From Mesorhizobium_G sp050247155 (GTDB lineage Bacteria; Pseudomonadota; Alphaproteobacteria; Rhizobiales; Rhizobiaceae), in contig JBFWUS010000020.1 in assembly GCA_050247155.1 (NCBI GenBank), forward strand, positions 1 through 64,000: a DNA stretch of 64,000 nt, written 5' to 3'. This document shows positions 1-9,897 of this stretch, in pieces (position 1 is the first letter of the stretch; every line of letters starts with the position of its first letter). A program made the position numbers and the translations under genes. Under the pieces are notes generated by a model. The model did no database searches, was not told the origin of the DNA, and was given only the letters and a program-made list of their open reading frames with translations.

Positions 1-16
1 CCTAGGCGGGGGAAAA

Positions 17-1099
17 ATGTTCACACTGCTCGTTGGGTTGGCCGATCAGGCGTCCGTCTTCAATGTGTTCCGCTACATTACGTTCAGGACGGGCGGCTCA
101 CTGATTACCGCCGCCGTCATCGTGTTCATGTTCGGCCCGATGATCATCAACTCGCTACGCTTGCGGCAAGGCAAAGGCCAGCCGATCCGGGCAGACGGGC
201 CGCAGACCCATTTCAAGAAGGCCGGCACGCCGACCATGGGTGGGCTTATGATGATGTGCGGCATAATCGGCTCGGCGCTTTTGTGGGCCGACATTACCAG
301 CGTCTATGTGTGGGTCGTGCTGCTGGTCACGCTGGGATTTGGCGCGATCGGATTCTACGACGACTACCTGAAGGTGACAAAACAGTCGCATCTCGGCTTC
401 TCCGGCAAGGCGCGCCTGGCCGTCGAGTTCCTGATTGCCGGCGTCGCGGCCGTCGTGATCATGCAAAACGGCCAGACATCCTTCTCCTCCTCGCTGACCT
501 TTCCCTTCATCAAGGATCTGGTCATCAATCTCGGCTGGTTCTTCGTTCCCTTTGCCGCCTTCGTCGTCGTTGCAGCGGGCAACGCGGTGAACCTGACCGA
601 TGGCCTCGACGGACTGGCCATCGTGCCGATCATGATCGCCGCGGCGTCTTTCGGTGTTATCGCATACCTTTCCGGTAACGCGGTTTTCGCCGAGTATCTG
701 CAGATCCATTTCGTGCCTGGCACAGGTGAACTCGCCGTTGTCCTGGGCGCAGTCATTGGCGCTGGCCTCGGTTTTCTCTGGTTCAACGCGCCGCCCGCCG
801 CCATCTTTATGGGCGACACCGGTTCGCTGGCGCTTGGCGGTCTGATCGGCACGGTGGCCGTCGCGACCAAACACGAGATCGTCATGGCTATCATCGGCGG
901 CCTGTTCGTGATGGAGGCTTTGTCGGTCATCATTCAGGTCGGCTTCTTCAAGATGACTGGCCGGCGTGTCTTCCTCATGGCGCCGATTCACCATCATTTC
1001 GAAAAATTGGGATGGACCGAGAGCCAGGTTGTGATCCGGTTCTGGATTATCGCCGTGCTTCTGGCACTAATCGGTCTTTCGTCTCTCAAATTGAGATAA
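17..1099 (+). CDS. mraY: Phospho-N-acetylmuramoyl-pentapeptide-transferase MraY
   Basis: Integral membrane enzyme that transfers phospho-MurNAc-pentapeptide from UDP to undecaprenyl phosphate, making lipid I. The 360-residue product has the family's usual length and many hydrophobic segments. Visible family motifs are the DDYLK aspartate pair (around residue 115), NLTDGLDGL (around 193) and the HHHFE histidine motif near residue 327. A purine-rich GGGGGAAAA ribosome-binding site directly precedes the ATG. A TAG at bases 3-5 may be the stop of an upstream gene, which in dcw clusters would be murF, but its frame cannot be checked here. murD follows after 10 bp, so the two are probably co-transcribed. 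Confidence 0.97.
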   Translation: MFTLLVGLADQASVFNVFRYITFRTGGSLITAAVIVFMFGPMIINSLRLRQGKGQPIRADGPQTHFKKAGTPTMGGLMMMCGIIGSALLWADITSVYVWVVLLVTLGFGAIGFYDDYLKVTKQSHLGFSGKARLAVEFLIAGVAAVVIMQNGQTSFSSSLTFPFIKDLVINLGWFFVPFAAFVVVAAGNAVNLTDGLDGLAIVPIMIAAASFGVIAYLSGNAVFAEYLQIHFVPGTGELAVVLGAVIGAGLGFLWFNAPPAAIFMGDTGSLALGGLIGTVAVATKHEIVMAIIGGLFVMEALSVIIQVGFFKMTGRRVFLMAPIHHHFEKLGWTESQVVIRFWIIAVLLALIGLSSLKLR

Positions 1100-1109
1100 G
1101 GACGCCGCC

Positions 1110-2504
<1,395 letters not shown>

Positions 2505-2507
2505 TAA

Positions 2508-3662
2508 GTGCTGAGCCGTCTGGACAAAAGCCCCGTCGCCAATTGGTGGTGGACCGTTGATCGCTGGTTTTTGGCCGCCTTCCTGTCGCTGATGGGGCTC
2601 GGCGTCATCCTGTCGTTCGCGGCAAGCCCGGCCGTTGCCGAGCGTATCGGCCTCGATCAATTCCATTTCGCCACCCGCCACATCTTGTTCACGCTGCCGG
2701 CGCTCGGCGTCATGCTGGCAGTGTCGTTTCTTAATCCGCGGCAGGTGCGCCGGCTCGCCTTGATCATCTTGGGTATCTCGCTGGTGCTGATGGTGGCAGT
2801 GCTGTTCATCGGCATTGAAGTGAAGGGCGCTCGGCGCTGGGTCTCCCTGGCCGGCTTGTCGATCCAGCCTTCCGAATTCATGAAACCAGCCTTCGTCATC
2901 ATCTGTGCCTGGCTATTCTCCGAGCGGGCGCGCAAGCCTGAGATTCCGGGCAGCATGCTGGCCATGCTTTTGCTCGGCTTCGTCCTGGCGTTGCTGGTGC
3001 TGCAGCCCGATCTCGGCCAGACCATGCTGACTGCCGGCACCTGGGGCGTGATGTTCTTCCTTGCCGGCATGTCGTGGTTTTGGATCGTCCTGCTCGGCGC
3101 AATCGGCGTTGCTGGCGCGTTCGCCGCCTATGTCGTCTTTCCGCACGTTGCGAGCCGTCTTGACCGCTTTCTGTCGGGCGAAGGCGACAACTATCAGGTG
3201 GATCTCGGCCGGGATGCTTTCCTGAACGGCAAATGGTTCGGCGTCGGCCCGGGCGAGGGGACCGTCAAGAAAATGATCCCCGATAGCCATGCCGACTTCG
3301 TTTTTTCGGTCGCCGGTGAAGAATATGGCATCTTCCTCTGCATGCTGATCATGGCGATTTTTGCCTTCATCGTGCTCCGCGGGCTTTCTGTTGCGCTGAA
3401 GGAGCATGACGATTTCACGCGGTATTCCGTCGCCGGGTTGGTGACGGTGTTCGGCTTCCAGTCGGTCATCAATATGGGCGTGAACCTGCAATTGATGCCG
3501 GCGAAGGGCATGACGCTGCCGTTCATTTCCTATGGTGGCTCGTCGCTCATCGCGATCGCCGTTTCCATGGGCATGGTGCTGGCGCTCAGTCGAAAGCGGC
3601 CGGAGACGCTGCGGACGCGCGGGCATGGTCTGCACCCAGGCCATATGGTGCCGGCGGAATAA
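2508..3662 (+). CDS. ftsW: Putative lipid II polymerase / division protein FtsW
   Basis: SEDS-family membrane protein of the divisome, a peptidoglycan glycosyltransferase that works with a class b PBP at the septum. The 384-residue product is almost entirely hydrophobic and carries the family signatures GARRW after the second helix group, QPDLGQTML, and the C-terminal PFISYGGSSLIA. The start is GTG with a strong GGAGG 7 bases upstream (2496-2500) that lies in the end of murD, so translation is probably coupled to murD. Its position between murD and murG separates it from RodA. Confidence 0.95.
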   Translation: MLSRLDKSPVANWWWTVDRWFLAAFLSLMGLGVILSFAASPAVAERIGLDQFHFATRHILFTLPALGVMLAVSFLNPRQVRRLALIILGISLVLMVAVLFIGIEVKGARRWVSLAGLSIQPSEFMKPAFVIICAWLFSERARKPEIPGSMLAMLLLGFVLALLVLQPDLGQTMLTAGTWGVMFFLAGMSWFWIVLLGAIGVAGAFAAYVVFPHVASRLDRFLSGEGDNYQVDLGRDAFLNGKWFGVGPGEGTVKKMIPDSHADFVFSVAGEEYGIFLCMLIMAIFAFIVLRGLSVALKEHDDFTRYSVAGLVTVFGFQSVINMGVNLQLMPAKGMTLPFISYGGSSLIAIAVSMGMVLALSRKRPETLRTRGHGLHPGHMVPAE

Positions 3663-3784
3663 TTCTGTTCGTCATGAGCCCAAAGCGTCACACTAGGCAG
3701 GACAGAGGGGGCGCTGTCCCTCCAGGCTTGTCACGATTGACGTGGCAGTCCAAAGCGTAGCGATCAACAGTGAACCGGTCGCCA

Positions 3785-4915
3785 ATGACGACATCCAAAA
3801 CCATTCTTCTTTCCGCCGGCGGCACGGGCGGGCATCTGTTTCCAGCCGAGGCGCTGTCGCATGAGCTGACCGCGCGCGGTTGGATGGTTCACCTCGCCAC
3901 CGATGAGCGTGCGAACCGCTATGCCGGCGCGTTTCCCGCAACCGCGATCCATCCCATCGCTTCGGCCACCTTCGGCGACAAGAACCCGATCGCCTTGGCA
4001 CGATCCTTCTGGCGAATCTGGCAAGGAGTGCGGCAATCGTCGGCACTGATCGCCCAGGTCAAGCCCGCGGCCGTCGTCGGTTTCGGCGGTTACCCGACGC
4101 TACCGCCGCTCTATGCCGCCACGCGTCGTGGCGTGCCGACGCTGATCCATGAGCAGAACGCCGTGATGGGCCGCGCCAACAAGGCGCTGGCCAAGCGCGT
4201 CACCGCCATCGCCGGCGGCTTTCTGTCGGAAGGACAGGGTGCGAACGGCGAGAAGACGATCGTCACCGGCAATCCGGTCCGGCCGGCCGTTCTGGAGGCG
4301 GCCCGGGCAATCTACCGCCCCTCGGGCAAACGGGAGCCGTTCCGCCTGCTCGTCTTCGGCGGCAGCCAGGGCGCGCTCTTCTTTTCGGAAGCCATGCCAG
4401 CCGCCATTGCCGCTTTGCCGGAGCAGTTGCGCTCACGGCTGCACATCACCCAGCAGGCGCGGCCGGAAGATCAGGGTGCGGTCGTCGATACTTACAATCA
4501 ACTCAACATCCCGGCCGAAGTGTCTCCATTCTTCGGCGACATGGCGCAGCGCATGGCCGGCGCGCATCTGGTCATCTGCCGCTCTGGCGCCTCTACTGTT
4601 TCCGAGGTTTCGGTCATCGGCCGGCCGGCGCTTCTTGTGCCGTATCCTTATGCTTTGGATCATGACCAAGCCGCCAACGGGGCTGCCCTCGCTGCCGCTG
4701 GTGGCGCTGAAGTGCATGTGCAGTCGACGCTTTCCACCGATCGTCTCGTCGAACTCCTGACCGGTTTCATGAACGATCCCGCCAAACTCACCGCCATGGC
4801 GTCCGCCGCCAAATCCGCCGGCAAGCCGGACGCCGCACGGTTGCTCGCCGACCTGACAGAGGCTATTGCCTCAGGCAAATCAGTCGCCGAATTCAGGAAG
4901 GGAGCGCGGTCATGA
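3785..4915 (+). CDS. murG: UDP-GlcNAc--lipid I N-acetylglucosaminyltransferase MurG
   Basis: Peripheral membrane GT-B glycosyltransferase that adds GlcNAc to lipid I, giving lipid II. The GGTGGH glycine loop sits at the N-terminus, and the C-terminal donor-binding segment CRSGASTVSE with the LVPYPYALDHDQ motif follows. The ATG at 3785 places the glycine loop about 11 residues in, as expected; a GTG at 3770 would add five residues and cannot be excluded. About 120 bp separate it from ftsW. The last codon and stop overlap the murC start (ATGA). Confidence 0.95.
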   Translation: MTTSKTILLSAGGTGGHLFPAEALSHELTARGWMVHLATDERANRYAGAFPATAIHPIASATFGDKNPIALARSFWRIWQGVRQSSALIAQVKPAAVVGFGGYPTLPPLYAATRRGVPTLIHEQNAVMGRANKALAKRVTAIAGGFLSEGQGANGEKTIVTGNPVRPAVLEAARAIYRPSGKREPFRLLVFGGSQGALFFSEAMPAAIAALPEQLRSRLHITQQARPEDQGAVVDTYNQLNIPAEVSPFFGDMAQRMAGAHLVICRSGASTVSEVSVIGRPALLVPYPYALDHDQAANGAALAAAGGAEVHVQSTLSTDRLVELLTGFMNDPAKLTAMASAAKSAGKPDAARLLADLTEAIASGKSVAEFRKGARS

Positions 4916-6321
4916 AGATGCCGCAGACGATCGGGCTTGTGCATTTCATTGGCATAGGCGGCATCGGCATGAGCGGCATCGCCGAGGTGCTGCATAATCT
5001 CGGTTATCGCGTGCAGGGCTCCGACCAGTCTGATGGAGCCAACGTCCAACGCCTGCGCGACAAGGGCATTGAATGTTTCGTTGGCCATAAGGCGGAAAAT
5101 CTCGGCAATGCCGAAGTGGTCGTGGTGTCGACCGCCATCAAGAAATCCAATCCGGAACTAAAGGCGGCGCGCGAAAAGCTGCTGCCTATCGTGCGCCGCG
5201 CGGAAATGCTGGCCGAGCTGATGCGTTTCCGCCAAGCGGTGGCCATCGGCGGCACCCATGGCAAGACGACCACGACCTCCATGGTCGCAACGCTGCTCGA
5301 AGCCGGCGGGCTTGATCCGACTGTCATCAATGGCGGCATCATCAACGCCTATGGAACCAACGCCCGCATGGGTGAGGGCGAATGGATGGTCGTCGAAGCC
5401 GACGAAAGCGACGGCACTTTTCTCAAGCTGCCGGCTGATGTCGCGGTGGTTACCAATATCGACCCCGAGCACCTCGACCATTACGGCACCTTTGACAAGG
5501 TGCGTGAGGCGTTCCGCCAGTTCGTTGAGAACGTGCCGTTCTACGGCTTTGGCGTGATGTGCACCGACCACCCCGAGGTCCAAGCATTGGTTGCGCATAT
5601 CGAGGATCGCCGCGTCATAACCTATGGCGCCAACGCTCAGGCCGACGTGCGTTTCACCAACCACCGCATGGAAGGCGCCACGTCCCGCTTCGACGTGCTG
5701 ATCCGCGACCGCAAGCGCGGCACGGAGACCGCGATCAAGGATTTGGCGCTGCCAATGCCCGGACGCCACAACGTCTCGAATGCCACGGCCGCGATCGCCG
5801 TCGCGCACGAGCTTGGCTTGTCGGCGGACGACATCAAGAAGGGGCTTTCGTCCTTTGGTGGCGTCAAGCGACGCTTTACACCGACAGGAGAATGGAACGG
5901 CGTCCATATCTTTGACGACTACGGCCATCATCCGGTCGAAATCAAGGCGGTGCTGCGCGCTGCGCGCGACGCCACCAAGGGGCGTATCATCGCGATTGCC
6001 CAGCCGCACCGCTTTACGCGCCTGCGCGACCTGTTCGACGATTTTTCATCCTGCTTCAACGATGCGGACACGGTCATGGTAGCGCCGGTCTACACCGCCG
6101 GCGAGGACCCAATCGATGGCGTGACTTCCGACGCACTGGTCGGCCGTATTCGTTCCGGCGGTCACCGCGACGCGCGCTACATCACCGGACCGGAGCAGAT
6201 CGCGCCTGCCGTGCGTGGTTTGGCCCAGCCCGGCGATTTCGTTGTCTTCCTGGGTGCCGGCAATATCACGCAATGGGCCTACGCGCTGCCGAAGGAGCTC
6301 GGCGGGGGGACCGGAGCATGA
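4912..6321 (+). CDS. murC: UDP-N-acetylmuramate--L-alanine ligase MurC
   Basis: First ATP-dependent Mur ligase of the pathway, attaching L-alanine to UDP-MurNAc. The N-terminus has the nucleotide-binding GIGGIGMSG, the central domain has the GTHGKTTT P-loop (about residues 114-121) and the NIDPEHLDHYG motif, and the C-terminal domain follows with the DDYGHHPVE motif. 469 residues is normal. The start overlaps the murG stop by four bases, implying translational coupling. A large inverted repeat begins a few bases after the stop and separates murC from murB. Confidence 0.96.
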   Translation: MKMPQTIGLVHFIGIGGIGMSGIAEVLHNLGYRVQGSDQSDGANVQRLRDKGIECFVGHKAENLGNAEVVVVSTAIKKSNPELKAAREKLLPIVRRAEMLAELMRFRQAVAIGGTHGKTTTTSMVATLLEAGGLDPTVINGGIINAYGTNARMGEGEWMVVEADESDGTFLKLPADVAVVTNIDPEHLDHYGTFDKVREAFRQFVENVPFYGFGVMCTDHPEVQALVAHIEDRRVITYGANAQADVRFTNHRMEGATSRFDVLIRDRKRGTETAIKDLALPMPGRHNVSNATAAIAVAHELGLSADDIKKGLSSFGGVKRRFTPTGEWNGVHIFDDYGHHPVEIKAVLRAARDATKGRIIAIAQPHRFTRLRDLFDDFSSCFNDADTVMVAPVYTAGEDPIDGVTSDALVGRIRSGGHRDARYITGPEQIAPAVRGLAQPGDFVVFLGAGNITQWAYALPKELGGGTGA

Positions 6322-6327
6322 AGTTTG

Positions 6328-6571
6328 GCGCTCTGTCCAACACCCCTCATCCGTCGCCTATTCCGGCTTTGCTGCGCAAGCCGGGGCGACACCTTCTCCC
6401 ACAAGGGGAGAAGGACAGCGCTCATCGACGTTGCCGCCAATCGCCAACGTTAGTGTTTGGCGAAGGCGTTCATGCAATGCTCCCCCTTCTCCCCTTGTGG
6501 GAGAAGGTGTCGCCCCGGCTTGCGCAGCAAAGCCGGAATAGGCGACGGATGAGGGGTGTTGGACGGAGTGC
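6328..6571. repeat. Long inverted repeat with 79-bp perfect arms (rhizobial intergenic element)
   Basis: Bases 6336-6414 and 6485-6563 are exact reverse complements over 79 bp, checked base by base, and pairing extends outward to 6328 and 6571 with a few mismatches. The 70-bp loop contains a 20-base segment (6432-6451) that recurs exactly at 36867-36886. Each arm also holds a short internal palindrome (CTCCCC...GGGGAG). The organisation resembles rhizobial intergenic mosaic elements; the exact family is inferred. It occupies nearly the whole murC-murB gap and would form a very stable hairpin in the mRNA. Confidence 0.93.
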
Positions 6572-6589
6572 AATGGCTGGGTTGTCCAC

Positions 6590-7555
6590 ATGACCCGCGG
6601 CGCCGACCTCCTCGCCAGCCTAGGCGACAAGCTGACCGGCCTGCGCGGCAAGCTGACACCTGACGCCGAGATGGACAAGATCACCTGGTTCCGCGCGGGT
6701 GGTTCGGCGGATGTTCTGTACCAGCCGGCGGATGAAGACGACCTTGCCGCTTTCCTGAAAGCCGTGCCGGCCAGTATCCCGGTCATGGTCGTCGGCATCG
6801 GCTCGAACCTGCTGGTGCGCGAAGGCGGCATTCGCGGCTTCGTTGTCCGCCTCTCGGCGAAGGGATTCGGCGAGGCCGAGCAGATTTCGGAAACGCGCAT
6901 CCGGGCAGGGGCTGCCTGTCCGGACAAGCGAGTCGCCGCGCTGGCGCTCGAAGCTGGCATCGGCGGCTTTCATTTCTATCACGGCATTCCGGGCGCTGTC
7001 GGCGGGGCGCTGCGCATGAACGCCGGCGCGAACGGCGTCGAAACCCGCGAACGCGTCGTGGAAGTGCGGGCGCTCGACAGGCAGGGCAATGTGCATACAT
7101 TGTCCAACGCTGAAATGGGTTATGCCTACCGGCACTCCTCGGCGTCAAAAGACCTGATCTTCACCTCCGCCGTCTTCGAGGGATATCCGGAGGACAAGGC
7201 GGCTATTAAGGCCGCGATGGATGCCGTTCAGCATCATCGCGAGACCGTGCAGCCGATCCGCGAAAAGACCGGGGGCTCTACCTTCAAGAATCCGGAGGGC
7301 ACATCGGCCTGGAAGGAGATCGACAAGGCCGGTTGCCGTGGCCTGATGATCGGCGGCGCCCAGATGTCGCCGATGCACTGCAACTTCATGATCAATGTCG
7401 GCAACGCCACCGGCTACGATCTCGAATTCCTTGGCGAGACGGTGCGCGCACGCGTGCTCGAACATTCCGGCATCCGCCTTCACTGGGAGATCAAGCGCAT
7501 CGGCGAGTTCAAGCCAGGGCACGAGATCGACGAGTTCCTCGGGCAGATGCTTTGA
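6590..7555 (+). CDS. murB: UDP-N-acetylenolpyruvoylglucosamine reductase MurB
   Basis: FAD-dependent reductase that makes UDP-MurNAc from the enolpyruvyl precursor. The FAD-binding N-terminal part shows FRAGGSAD and GIGSNLLVREGG, then GIPGAVGGALRMNAGA, and the catalytic serine region GGSTFKNP appears late in the protein. The absence of the extra type I insert and a length of 321 residues fit type II MurB of alphaproteobacteria. The ATG is only 19 bp beyond the large inverted repeat and has no strong ribosome-binding site, so its expression may depend on how the hairpin behaves. Confidence 0.95.
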   Translation: MTRGADLLASLGDKLTGLRGKLTPDAEMDKITWFRAGGSADVLYQPADEDDLAAFLKAVPASIPVMVVGIGSNLLVREGGIRGFVVRLSAKGFGEAEQISETRIRAGAACPDKRVAALALEAGIGGFHFYHGIPGAVGGALRMNAGANGVETRERVVEVRALDRQGNVHTLSNAEMGYAYRHSSASKDLIFTSAVFEGYPEDKAAIKAAMDAVQHHRETVQPIREKTGGSTFKNPEGTSAWKEIDKAGCRGLMIGGAQMSPMHCNFMINVGNATGYDLEFLGETVRARVLEHSGIRLHWEIKRIGEFKPGHEIDEFLGQML

Positions 7556-8041
7556 ACCTGCTTTGCTGCTTCTCGCTCATCATCTGAATCAGTAAGCTAC
7601 TATATGCTATTGAAATAGAACGATAATATATCGTTGTGTTGGCTCTGGACGTGGAAGCGGCATCGAAAGGATCGTCGCCGGTTGTTCCGCCCTCCGCTCG
7701 CAGCGGTATTTCTCCCGGATTTCGTACGATCTTAAGGGCCGGTCAGCGAATCAATTCGCCTGCCCAACAAATCGAATTGCAAGTTCACATTCTGTTCTAT
7801 TCTGCTGTGGTGAAAAATCCGCAGTGAATCAAATAGTTTACGAAAAAAAGAATCATTCCGAATCAATTGGTCTTGCCAGCGAATCTTAGGTCTGGTTTCT
7901 TCTCCCCAAGCGTTTCCTGATTTGCGTCGTTCGGCCTGATTTGAACGAGAGTTCGCCCTGGTGGCCCAGCCACCGGGAGGGTTCTGCGCATTCCGGGAAA
8001 TTGGGGATTTTTGAGTAGGCTCTCAGAGGGGAAAGTAGGGC
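7556..8041. promoter_or_regulatory. 486-bp AT-richer intergenic region with six GANTC sites
   Basis: No convincing gene is present; the only ORF here (7636-7827) has no family features. Six GAATC sites (the GANTC target of the alphaproteobacterial methyltransferase CcrM) lie at 7586, 7748, 7826, 7850, 7860 and 7881, five of them within 138 bp. Two small inverted repeats are visible: AACGATA-3 nt-TATCGTT at 7619-7635 and GCGAATCAATTCGC at 7746-7759. The region presumably holds the promoter for ddl-ftsQ-ftsA-ftsZ and a long 5' leader, but no clear -35/-10 pair was identified. A GAGGGGAAAG-type ribosome-binding site precedes ddl. Confidence 0.55.
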
Positions 8042-8968
8042 ATGGCGCCGAAGCATGTGGCGGTTCTATTGGGCGGTTTTTCGTCCGAAAGGCCCGTTTC
8101 CTTGTCGTCCGGCAATGCCTGCGCCGACGCCCTGGAGGGTGTCGGCTATCGCGTCACCCGCGTTGATGTGACGCGAGATGTCAGCGCCACGCTGACTGCC
8201 CTCAAGCCGGATGTTGCTTTTAATGCGCTGCACGGTCCCTTCGGCGAGGACGGCACGGTGCAGGGCATCCTCGAATATCTCGGCATTCCCTACACGCATT
8301 CCGGTGTTTTGGCCTCGGCACTGGCAATGAACAAGGAGCAGGCGAAACGTGTCGCCAAAGCTGCGGGCGTGCCGGTGGCGGAATCCAGGATTCTGGATCG
8401 GAAAACGATCCATAATGAACACCCGATGAAGCCGCCTTATGTGGTCAAGCCGGTCAATGAAGGTTCGAGTTTTGGTGTCGTCATCGTCAAGGAGGGGCAG
8501 TCGCATCCGCCGCAGGTGATCGCCTCGTCGGACTGGAAGTATGGCGATACCGTCATGGTGGAGCGCTACGTCCATGGTCGTGAGCTGACCTGTGCCGTGA
8601 TGGGCGATGTAGCGCTCGGCGTGTGCGAAATCATCCCGACCGGCCACGCCTTCTACGATTATGACTCAAAATATGTCGTCGGCGGCTCAAAACATGAGGT
8701 TCCGGCTAAAATTTCATTAAATATTTACCAAAAAATACAGACACTATCCCTCAAGGCGCACCAAGCAATCGGCTGTCGGGGAATCTCCCGGTCTGACTTC
8801 CGCTATGACGACCGCTATTCCGAGAATGGCGAGGTCGTATGGCTGGAGGTCAACACGCAACCGGGCATGACGCCGACATCGCTGGTGCCGGAGATTGCCG
8901 CCAATGCGGGCCATTCGTTCGGTGAACTGCTGAAGTGGATGGTGGAGGACGCGTCGTGTTTGCGTTGA
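8042..8968 (+). CDS. ddl: D-alanine--D-alanine ligase
   Basis: ATP-grasp enzyme joining two D-alanines for the muropeptide. N-terminal GGFSSERPVSLSSG, the HGPFGEDGTVQG motif, KPVNEGSSFGV in the ATP-binding part, SRSDFRYD and the C-terminal EVNTQPGMTPTSLVPE are all visible; 308 residues is typical of DdlB. It starts the ftsQAZ transcription block after a long intergenic region. The part encoding the loop after DYDSKY (about 8665-8765) is locally AT-rich and uses codons such as AAA, ATT, TTA and AAT more than the rest. Its 3' end carries the ribosome-binding site and start of ftsQ. Confidence 0.96.
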   Translation: MAPKHVAVLLGGFSSERPVSLSSGNACADALEGVGYRVTRVDVTRDVSATLTALKPDVAFNALHGPFGEDGTVQGILEYLGIPYTHSGVLASALAMNKEQAKRVAKAAGVPVAESRILDRKTIHNEHPMKPPYVVKPVNEGSSFGVVIVKEGQSHPPQVIASSDWKYGDTVMVERYVHGRELTCAVMGDVALGVCEIIPTGHAFYDYDSKYVVGGSKHEVPAKISLNIYQKIQTLSLKAHQAIGCRGISRSDFRYDDRYSENGEVVWLEVNTQPGMTPTSLVPEIAANAGHSFGELLKWMVEDASCLR

Positions 8969-9897
8969 GGCCGAGGCATAGAGCAGGCGCGTCGCGGCTC
9001 AACGTATGGTCCGCCGGCCGGCTTTTGCCCGGCGACGGCTTCGTCTTGCCCCGGTGGCTGCGCCGCCCAGTCCGCTTCCTGTCGCGCCTGGGCTCGGGCG
9101 ACATGCAGCCGCCGCGTTTCGCCAATGCTGTTCTCAACACGTTGGTGCTTTCCGGCGCCGTTGTTTACGGCACGGTGGCCGGCGGACATATGCCGACGGT
9201 CGTCCAGAACATTACCGCTCGCACGGGCTTCGCGGTGGATCAAATCAAGGTAGTGGGCAATCGCGAAACGTCCGAGATCGATGTGCTGGAGCGTCTTGAG
9301 CTTGATGGTTGGACATCGCTCATCGGCATGAATGCCGACGCTGCGCGTGATCGCATCGCGGCGTTGCCGTGGGTCGGCGCGGTATCGGTCCGCAAGACCT
9401 ATCCGAACGCCATCGAAGTCAAGCTCGACGAGCGGCAGCCCTTCGCAATCTGGCAGCGCAATGCCGAGCTCACCGTCATCGAGCCGTCGGGCAAGATCAT
9501 TGCTCCTTATCGTCCCGGTCGGCTGGCGGGCTTGCCTGTAGTGGTGGGTGAGGGGGCAGAGACCGCCGCCGCCGCGTTCGTAGCCAAGGTCGAGCAGTTC
9601 CCTGACGTCGCCAAGCGCGCGACGGTCTATCTGCGTGTTGCCGAGCGGCGCTGGGATATCGAGTTCGATAGCGGTGTCGTGGTCAAGTTGCCCGAATTTG
9701 GTGCGGAGCAGGCCTTGGCCGACCTCGAGGCCATGGATCGCGAGTCCGGTCTTCTCTCCAAGGATATTTCCGTCGTCGACATGCGTCTGTCCGACCGGGT
9801 CGTTGTTCGCTTGACCCCTGAAGCCGTCGAGCGCCGCGAAGCCGCGCTGAAGGAAAAGCCGAAAGTGCGCCGTGCCAAGGCGGAGAAGCGCACATGA
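8956..9897 (+). CDS. ftsQ: Cell division protein FtsQ
   Basis: Single-pass inner-membrane divisome protein with a periplasmic POTRA domain that links FtsB/FtsL to the rest of the divisome. A basic cytoplasmic N-terminus of about 60 residues is followed by a hydrophobic helix (VLNTLVLSGAVVYGTVAGG), then a POTRA-like segment (FAVDQIKVVGNRETSEIDVLERL) and a basic C-terminus. The GTG at 8956 is preceded 7 bases earlier by GGAGGA (8944-8949), which favours it over the GTG at 8935; either way the gene overlaps the end of ddl. The stop overlaps the ftsA start. Confidence 0.92.
   Translation: MFALRPRHRAGASRLNVWSAGRLLPGDGFVLPRWLRRPVRFLSRLGSGDMQPPRFANAVLNTLVLSGAVVYGTVAGGHMPTVVQNITARTGFAVDQIKVVGNRETSEIDVLERLELDGWTSLIGMNADAARDRIAALPWVGAVSVRKTYPNAIEVKLDERQPFAIWQRNAELTVIEPSGKIIAPYRPGRLAGLPVVVGEGAETAAAAFVAKVEQFPDVAKRATVYLRVAERRWDIEFDSGVVVKLPEFGAEQALADLEAMDRESGLLSKDISVVDMRLSDRVVVRLTPEAVERREAALKEKPKVRRAKAEKRT

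Noticed and set aside
7636..7827. 63-codon ORF in the murB-ddl gap
   Set aside because: No ribosome-binding site, low-complexity composition, and crosses the GANTC cluster; more likely non-coding.
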